Both the position numbers and the translations under genes were made by a program. The notes under the pieces were generated by a model that worked only from the letters and a program-made list of their open reading frames with translations, was not told the DNA's origin and made no database searches. Below, piece after piece: positions 57,296 through 64,000 of a DNA stretch of 64,000 nucleotides; positions within the stretch are counted from its first letter, which is position 1, and each line of letters starts with the position of its first letter. The stretch is from NCBI GenBank assembly GCA_030512295.1, contig JAULSR010000001.1, positions 4,673,001 to 4,737,000 on the forward strand. The letters run 5' to 3'. Source of the stretch: Bombardia bombarda. Its lineage: Eukaryota; Ascomycota; Sordariomycetes; Sordariales; Lasiosphaeriaceae.

Positions 57296-58952
57296 TTATC
57301 TAGCCCTCGTGCTTCTCGTGCTACCGCTCCTGTCACGACCAGCACCCTGTTGAACAGCATCTTGGTAGGTTGGAATAGGCGGGCTGGGCGGACCTTGGTG
57401 GGCGGCTGCTCTGTTATTGCTATTGGTCGCCCTGACAGTAGCCGAGGAACTGCCTCGGGCCCTGCTGAGGTGTATCAGAGGCGCATTCTCGCTATCAGAA
57501 CTGCTTCTCCTGCTGTCGCTATCCCCTGCATCCGAGTGCGCAGGGCTGGAGTACTCTGGGGGCGGTGGGTTGTTGGTCTCGTGTAGGCCAAGCCCGGTGG
57601 CGGGGTGGTGGTGGTTCTCGCCGGACGGCGCTGTTGCGACAGCGCTGCTGCTGGCCTCTCCACCTTCATCCGTTGGAATCAGGTGGGCAAGTGAGATATC
57701 AGTCGGGCTGCGGACCGGGCCTGGGCTGGTGGGCGGGAGAACCCTGAAGTTGCCCGATCTCGAACGGCCGTGGGAAGGATCCGACGGATTGTGACCCTGC
57801 CTCGAGTAGGTCTGGACTGAGTGGCTGTAGCTGTGGCCCCGGCCATGAGAGCCCGTGTAACCGTCCTTCCGGCCTGCCTCGAGAAGGATGCTGCCCTGCT
57901 CGGAGCCATAAGGCGGTGGCGGCGCAAGAGAGCCCGTCATGGGAGCAAGACCCCATTTCTTGACATTGGCCTCAATAAAGACAAAGCCAGCCTGACCAAA
58001 GTTGACGTGGATGACGCAAGGTCCGTTCGCTCCCACGGCAGGGAAGAAGTTCTGGGACTTGAGCCCATGAGCCACATCCTCCAGCTTCTTCCCGTTTCTT
58101 GTGAAGAAGATGGTGCCCGTTCTGGGACGATAGCCGACGCCGATAACGTCGCCCTGTACGATCTGTGGGCCATATGAGGTTGGCGTGAAGGGTTGGTTGT
58201 GACGCCGAGAGCCACTGGATAGGTAGGCCACCGAGGATTTGTGAAAGCCTATAAGTTCTATGTCAGTGTTTTTTGATCAAGATATCATCCATGTCACCGG
58301 ACGATGATAAGGGGCCCACAAACCTGGTAGTCTAAACAGGGGATATGGCTTGGTGGCCATGCCTATGCTAAGTAATGTACTTTCTGGTTTATCGAATACC
58401 TTGGCCTCCCAGTAGTAGACCTCGTTCTGCTTGGGCACTGGAAGGTTGCTCATGACGGTACATTCCGAGTCAAAGAACTCGATTTCGGTCCGGGCCTCGA
58501 CAAAGCAGTTGGCTATCTCAAGCTCGGGCTCAAACTCCCATGCCGCTACGCCCTTTTCCTGGATTGCAAGGTATTGGGACAGAGAGATATCGGTTTGCGC
58601 GGACTCGGGCGGGTTCGCAGTGATGAAGGCTAGGAGTAATAATACGTCAACAGATGTACGGCAAGATAAGATGTGCAGTGTGTTGTGATGACATAGCCCT
58701 ACCTTTTGCTCTCAAGTACTCGGTCCGTTGCATGTCATCCATCGTCTCGAGGGCCTCAGCCTCCTCCCGTGCAAATGCCTGCTCGTCATCGTATTCGCCT
58801 GGTCGACCAATGCGGTCGAGGAAGATGCGACCGGACGCTGTGTATCGGAAGAAGTAGAAGAGGAGGAAGATGCAGCTGATGAGGATGGCGGAGCCGAAGG
58901 AGGACAGAAGGCCGATGACGATGCCATTCAGCCCGGGGCTGTAGTCGGACAT
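57296..58952 (-). CDS. SSH4: SPRY-domain Rsp5 adaptor, Ssh4/Ear1-like
   Basis: Endosomal/vacuolar membrane adaptor that recruits the Rsp5 (Nedd4-type) ubiquitin ligase to cargo for multivesicular-body sorting. Three exons, 58952-58703, 58629-58324 and 58248-57296, give 502 aa. An N-terminal single membrane segment (GIVIGLLSSFGSAILISCIF) lies at about residues 9-37. The SPRY domain spans about residues 100-285: FFDSECTVMSNLPVP, YYWEAKVFD, LLSIGMATKPYPLFRLPG, then GDVIGVGYRPRTGTIFFTRNGK and FFPAVGANG. Two PPxY ligase-binding motifs follow, PPPY near residues 296-299 and PPEY near 415-418, in a Ser/His/Pro-rich disordered tail. Membrane anchor, SPRY and PPxY in this order are diagnostic. It and the next gene to the right are both on the minus strand. 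Confidence 0.92.
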
Positions 58953-60763
58953 GGCGGACAGGGTCGAAGATGTCGTCAGGGATGTCGTCGAGGATGTCGC
59001 TCGTCAATGGCGCGCGGGTTGGACAACTCGACAACCCGTCGCTGGCGTTTAACTGGTGTCGCTGGCGTCACCGCCAAGCCTCCAGCATCCGTGGCTGCCT
59101 TTTCTTATCACGACGACAGTTGGTTGCCGGCGCTTCCAGACGACCGAGGTCTGAGGGTGGTGGGATGAGTCGTGAATGAGGTGCTGACGAGCCGCCCGGG
59201 ATTGATGAATCGGAGATGGATGATGGTTGGTGGAGAGGGCTGGTTCTAAGTCGTTTTACCTATATGAAGGAAGATGGGTACATGGAAGTACGTCGTCGGT
59301 TTGTATGTATGGCGGAGTGCGCGCGGCAGGTTGGTAGGGTCAGGCCTGTGGTGTGGTTTGGGCAGGTGGGTTACGTATCAGGCCGCCCCGACCCGACTGA
59401 CTCCAGGCGCCCGTGTGTCACGCTGGTGGGTTCGTGGGTCGCTGATAGCAAGCTGAAAGCTAATCGGGGGTAATCAATCAGTGCTGGTCGCCTGTCCAAG
59501 TACGGGTTTCTAATGCCTGTAACTTGGCAGTATCAAAGGCAGTTCAATTCAATTGAGCCCCCAATCGAAGCGCTGTTCACGATGCGAGAATAGGGGGACG
59601 GGGCGGGAGGGTTATGAAGAGCTCTTTCAATCTGATCTCCAATGAAACAACTGGACGGGTAAAAAAAAACCAGAGCGAGTGAGCGATGGTGGTTTGGATG
59701 AAGGTTTGGCCCGGTTGAGGGCTGAAGGTTCCAAGATTGTCCGCTTCTGATCTGGAACGACCGGCTGGTGCAATTAGGCCTTGGACACGCACGGGTAGTA
59801 AAGGTTGTTGCTGCACTATCAAGGTCTGGCACATTAAATCTGTGGGTACGATGGTTCACTAGCAAGTGGCGGGGAAGTACGTAAGTGGCAGATGACGCTC
59901 TCGTACAGAAGCCGTTGTTGGAGATCTCGAGACCGATCCTCCGACAGCGACCAAAGCCTGGAGCTTTGTTGGAAGTTATTATTATCGTGATTCCCAACAG
60001 TCCGAACCTGAACATGCAATTGCAAATGCAACGCAGCATCTTATCTCTTGTTCTTCTTTCCTGGTCAATCCACGCAAGTTGTGGACTTGGTACTTGCTTT
60101 TCAAGTTATCCATTGCATGAACACCAAGCCACCAACAGACGCCCCCTGCCTCAGAACGGCGGGGCATCCATTCAACAGGAAGGGACAAAGCCACAATGGG
60201 GGTCGAGCAGTAGTTTCAAAATAACGAGATCCAATCTCTTCTGCGCCGTCAGCTCCTGGGCCCGTCCACGTCCTGGCATTCGACCTAGCTGACGAATGCT
60301 ATTGTTTCTCCTTGGCCACGATCATCGTCCGGATGCATTTTTGGTCGATTGATTTATTTTCCGCTACATTCCGCATTTCTCATTCCTGGGGGGTCTTGAC
60401 AAGCAGTGGGTTTTTAAATTCCATGGTTATTAGAGTTCGAACGCTGCACGGAAAGAAGGCCAAGACTCACGAGACGCCGCTCGGGCAAATATGCAAGGTA
60501 TCGCCAGAATGTTTACATATCTAACAAGATGAACTACCTACGGATACCTCGGGCAGCTCAAGAACCAGCAATAGCCCCCATAATGACGTCCTCCAACCTG
60601 CTATTCATTCCGAACCCCCCTTTCATATACTACATGATTTGACATTGCCATGAAAAGAAGATAAAGTCGTTTGTTTCCCTCGCCAACGCCAGCATGCCAA
60701 CCTCTCTCAAACACCCTCCTTTCCTCTTCACCTCAACAAAGGATATATCTGTCATAAGGTAAC
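58953..60763. other. Intergenic region between SSH4 and the single-pass membrane protein gene
   Basis: About 1.8 kb, containing the SSH4 promoter (58953-59500, rich in GTCGTCG-like triplets) and the 3' flank of the next gene. No supported gene; open frames here are short and without motifs. Confidence 0.55.
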
Positions 60764-62083
60764 TCACAATCCACTCTCACCATCTCCCCCCCTCGCCCGC
60801 CTGTACCCACCCCCGGCCGCGCGCTTCTTGCGCTTCTCCTCCTGATACGCAAAGTCGCTTGTCGCCGTAGACGAAGGGGCCACCGAAGACGGAGGGGCAG
60901 AAGAAGAAGAAGGCACCGAGACGGGGATATGCACTGAATGGCGGTACACCTTGGTGCCCATATCTGTGCCCAGATCGCTCTCAGTGTAACTGGAAGGCGG
61001 CGCGCGGTATGCTGACGACTCGTGAACACGCGGGGTGCTGCGCGACGCGCTCGCACGCGGCTCGCTGATGATGCTATCCGTCCCCTCCTCGATCGGGCGC
61101 AGGGCCCGCATATCGTCGGCCCCCCGCTGGAAGCTGAAGTCCCGCTTGACGCGAGACGACTTCTCCTGCTCCCGCTGCAGCTTCTTGGCCTCGGCGCGGA
61201 GGCGCTCGTTCTCGCGCGCCGACGTCTTGTCTGCCGTCGAGTATACCTTTCTGATGCCGCCCGGCTTCTTCTCGGGGTCTCGGTGCTTCTCCTTCTTGGT
61301 GGGCGTGCGCTCGCGGTTGGGGATGAGCTCCGAGGTGACGGTGCTGTTGTCGCCGCCGCCGACGGTGGAAGCGCCGATGCCGCTGCCGCTCGTGGTCGAG
61401 TAGCTCTGGTTGGTGGAGCCGTCCCAGGAGCTGCCCTCGCTCTCCTTGTTGATGCCGCCGACGCGGGCCGCCTTCTCGTGGCGGTAGTTGCGCAGCTGCG
61501 CCTTGGCCTCGGCCTCGGCCTGCTCGTCGATCAGCACTCCGTCGGCGCCCACCGTGCGCCGCGCCGACGACTTGCCCGACCGCTTCTCCTCCTTCTCGCG
61601 CGCCTTCTCCTCCCGGCGCCGCTCCTTCTCGCGCTCCTTTTGCTCGCGCTTCTTGCGCCGCTTCTCGCGCCCGTAGATGTCCGACACACCGCCCGTGATG
61701 CCTGTGATGCCCGTGGTGCCGCTCACGACGGTTGATGTATCTTCGGTATTGTTGTCGTCGACGTCCTTGTAGACGCTGCCGCCACCCAGGATGGTGCTTG
61801 GGGTCGCGCCCGTCAGGAGGGTGCCGTTGGGGCCTCGGCGGCGCAGGACGGTCGACTTGTAGTCATCCCAGTCGTCCTCGCGGAAGACGAAGCCGCCGTT
61901 CTTGGCCCAGAAGAAGAACCAGATGCCCACCACCACGAAGGCGGCGCCTATGATGCCGAATAGTGCGAACAAGGCATTGTTGTTTACTGCCTGTGGGAGG
62001 ATGGCACCGGGGACTGGCTGTGCATCTGGCGGTATCTCAATGCGGGCAACGAGGCTTTTGAAGATGGAGAGTGTCGGCGCCAT
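60764..62083 (-). CDS. Unrecognised single-pass membrane protein with Lys/Glu/Arg-rich segment
   Basis: Single-exon gene of 439 aa from ATG 62083 (CATGGCGCC); an upstream in-frame ATG at 62134 would add 17 residues. I do not recognise a named family, although this layout is common among conserved Sordariomycete proteins. A short N-terminal segment precedes one strong hydrophobic helix (ALFALFGIIGAAFVVVGIWF, residues about 39-60). The segment after it begins WAKNGGFVFREDDWDDYKST. At about residues 140-180 comes a dense Lys/Arg/Glu run (REKRRKKREQKEREKERRRE) that is probably a single alpha helix, then disordered Ser/Gly/Thr-rich and basic parts, and a basic C-terminus. Topology is likely N-out/C-in, with a long cytosolic tail. 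Codon use is very GC-rich at third positions, which also opens long antisense frames. Confidence 0.8.
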   Translation of the reverse strand: MAPTLSIFKSLVARIEIPPDAQPVPGAILPQAVNNNALFALFGIIGAAFVVVGIWFFFWAKNGGFVFREDDWDDYKSTVLRRRGPNGTLLTGATPSTILGGGSVYKDVDDNNTEDTSTVVSGTTGITGITGGVSDIYGREKRRKKREQKEREKERRREEKAREKEEKRSGKSSARRTVGADGVLIDEQAEAEAKAQLRNYRHEKAARVGGINKESEGSSWDGSTNQSYSTTSGSGIGASTVGGGDNSTVTSELIPNRERTPTKKEKHRDPEKKPGGIRKVYSTADKTSARENERLRAEAKKLQREQEKSSRVKRDFSFQRGADDMRALRPIEEGTDSIISEPRASASRSTPRVHESSAYRAPPSSYTESDLGTDMGTKVYRHSVHIPVSVPSSSSAPPSSVAPSSTATSDFAYQEEKRKKRAAGGGYRRARGGDGESGL

Positions 62084-64000
62084 GACTGCTGGGGCCGGAC
62101 AATGGACGAATCTTGGCTGGTTCAAGCTGGTCAACCAGCCAAGCTATATGTGGGATTGCCAACGCAGTCGGCGCAGCTGTTGTAAATCCTACGAGGACTG
62201 ATGTGAGTGACGCCGTGTCTGATGATGGTGGCAAGATGTGACAATTGCTGTTTGACGGAATTGATGGATTGGGGAGGAATGCCACTGCGCGAGTGGACTA
62301 CCGCGATCAAAGACCAAAGAAGCGGGCGGGTGGCAGGCGGCAGGTGGTAGCCCAGTGTTTTTCCGATTTGGCGTGGTCGCCTGTTAACCCAGAAACCAGG
62401 AATTACAAGGTTGGGGGTGGCTTGGGCAGTGGTTGGTGTTTGTGAGGAGTTTTGCGCTAGTAAGAGCAACTTAGCTCTCGCTGCAAGGGCAGCGGGTGGT
62501 TGGGATGACGTTGGTAAACAAAACTAGCTCCAGAAGTGAATTGGCCTAGCAACCACATAGCAACCACAGCTCCCCGAAATTCAGCCAATCAAATGCAATT
62601 GTTTGTCGGTGGGCTTCCCGAAAGCGGGAATGCACAGCCAGAATCCCCACTTCTGAACGGTTTAGGGCTCTCTTGGGCCCGTGCGGACCACGTCCTGGGT
62701 GGCTGCTTCCACATTCATTGACAACATTCCATCATTCCATCATGGAAGCTTTTGAAACCCCATCCAGCCGGCTGGGTCGGTCGCCTAGGTCATCGCCCCT
62801 CACGCTCCCGCCCGCCCGTCCGCCTACCCCTGGACGCACGAACAGGGCCTCTGTGTCTCTGTATCCATGTTGGAGCATCGGATCGTGCGTGGCCCCTCCT
62901 CCCCCAGCCGAAGTGAAATATTCCCTTACAAAGGAGGAAGAAGGGGCGTCAGTCTATCCATCGAATAGCATGGTTGTTATTCACATGCCTGTCTCCCGCT
63001 CCAGACGGAGAAGGTTTTATTCTGTTTTCCTCTTGGCCAGCCGCACCACACCCAATCGCCCCCAGTCTGTAATATGTAAGCGCCCAGCAGCCAACTCGAC
63101 TGTCAGTCCCGTCCCTCCCTTGACATGACTGGTGACCGTCGCGTTTCAGCATCGTATCACGTCGTGCCGGCGCTTTAATAAAGCCAGCTGTTGCTGATTA
63201 CTCCATGACATGACGAGTCGAGAAACAAAAGTCACCCTCATCCGGTGGGAAAAAATACCAAAGGATGCCGGTGTGCTTGGCGTAGTGTATGTACGAGATT
63301 CCCTTGTTGTAAGCGCCGGGGGTAGGTGGGATGTGTAACGGCCCGACTGATGACGCCGCTGCCGTCTTTTGTGTACACATGTACACACTCCCAATATTGA
63401 AGTACACAGAGTGCGTAAGATGCTATGATGGCATCTGTCTGTCCCACTTTATTTTGCCACCCGAAGCAGCTGGTGGTCTAGAGTACTGGTATATGGTCAA
63501 CATCGTGATATCAAATACTACAAACGACCATGTATGCGTGCTACAGTAATGCCATCATAATCTCACTTGCATTGTGTAATGGGCAACCATCGTCCGTCAG
63601 CTCTATGTCCAGAACGATTACACGTACTCCACCCCAGTCAGTCAGTTAGAATTACCCTGACCCAGCCAGACTACCTACACTTGACCCCACACTCGACTAC
63701 GACCCATACCACTACGTACTAGCATGTAGTGGAGAGGTTAAGTACACCCGTAACTAATCCCTCAAACATTCAATATCAATGACAAACCGCCAAGATCGAT
63801 AGATGGACGCCATTCATAGTGCGAAAGAAAACCATCATGTTCAAGACATTGACAATACGGGCAATTATCCCGCGGCCTGCCGTTATCGTAGACATATATC
63901 TGTATACAACAAAATCCAACAAACACAACGCTCGCTTGCTATGACAAAGATTTGACATCGGTAGACAATTTTTAACCCTCATGGGTTGATAAAAACAAAG
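62084..64000. other. Right-end intergenic region
   Basis: About 1.9 kb without a supported gene. Open frames at 62673-63128 and 63776-63982 are short and lack motifs. Any gene here would have to begin beyond the window edge. Confidence 0.5.

Noticed and set aside
61022..61735. 237-codon plus-strand frame
   Set aside because: Antisense to the Lys/Glu-rich membrane protein; its Leu/Ala/Arg composition reflects the reverse complement of that region.

Overview
This window is nuclear DNA of a filamentous ascomycete, most likely a Sordariomycete. The evidence is short spliceosomal introns (about 45-80 nt, mostly GTANGT...CTAAC...YAG), conserved fungal protein families (Hrd1, Kap104/transportin, Ssh4, Psd1, a Zn2Cys6 regulator, a DUF6590 protein), intergenic DNA rich in TACCTAGGTA-like motifs, and a tRNA-Ala with a short intron. 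Genus and species cannot be decided from the sequence. There is no bacterial, viral or CRISPR content, no recognisable transposase, and no secondary-metabolite core gene.

Layout: HRD1 (1900-4796, +); an unrecognised coiled-coil protein (7323-9518, -); an eight-exon DUF6590 gene (11077-13133, +); a P450-reductase-like FAD/NADPH oxidoreductase without a flavodoxin domain and with a CCGGGCC motif (15340-17211, +); a nitroreductase-like protein with a probable mitochondrial presequence (19392-20290, +); an unrecognised 255-aa protein (20689-21456, -); mitochondrial phosphatidylserine decarboxylase PSD1 (22091-23752, -); a Herp-like ubiquitin-domain membrane protein (25331-27799, +); a short-chain dehydrogenase (28722-29651, +); a carnosine N-methyltransferase-like protein (29890-31443, -) divergent from a proteasome assembly chaperone PAC4-like gene (32198-32730, +); KAP104/transportin (34315-37271, +); a nearly 15-kb gene-poor stretch (37272-52202) whose only supported gene is an intron-containing tRNA-Ala(AGC) at 42121-42205; a seven-exon Zn2Cys6 transcription factor (52203-54316, +); an SSH4-like SPRY/PPxY membrane adaptor (57296-58952, -); and an unrecognised single-pass membrane protein (60764-62083, -).

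There is no operon-like pathway, but protein quality control is well represented. Hrd1 and the Herp-like protein are expected partners in ER-associated degradation. PAC4 acts in proteasome assembly, and Ssh4 is an adaptor for the Rsp5 ubiquitin ligase in endosomal sorting. The Herp-like gene has a perfect TGACGTGG element 63 bp upstream of its ATG, matching the unfolded-protein-response element bound by XBP1/ATF6/Hac1-type bZIP factors.

The most unusual non-coding signals are seven copies of ACRCTCCTTW over 315 bp downstream of the Zn2Cys6 factor (54780-55094), an 18-bp inverted repeat at 14033-14050, and nested inverted repeats at 33304-33409. Exon joins were inferred by reading splice consensus, frame continuity and family conservation; no transcript data were available.
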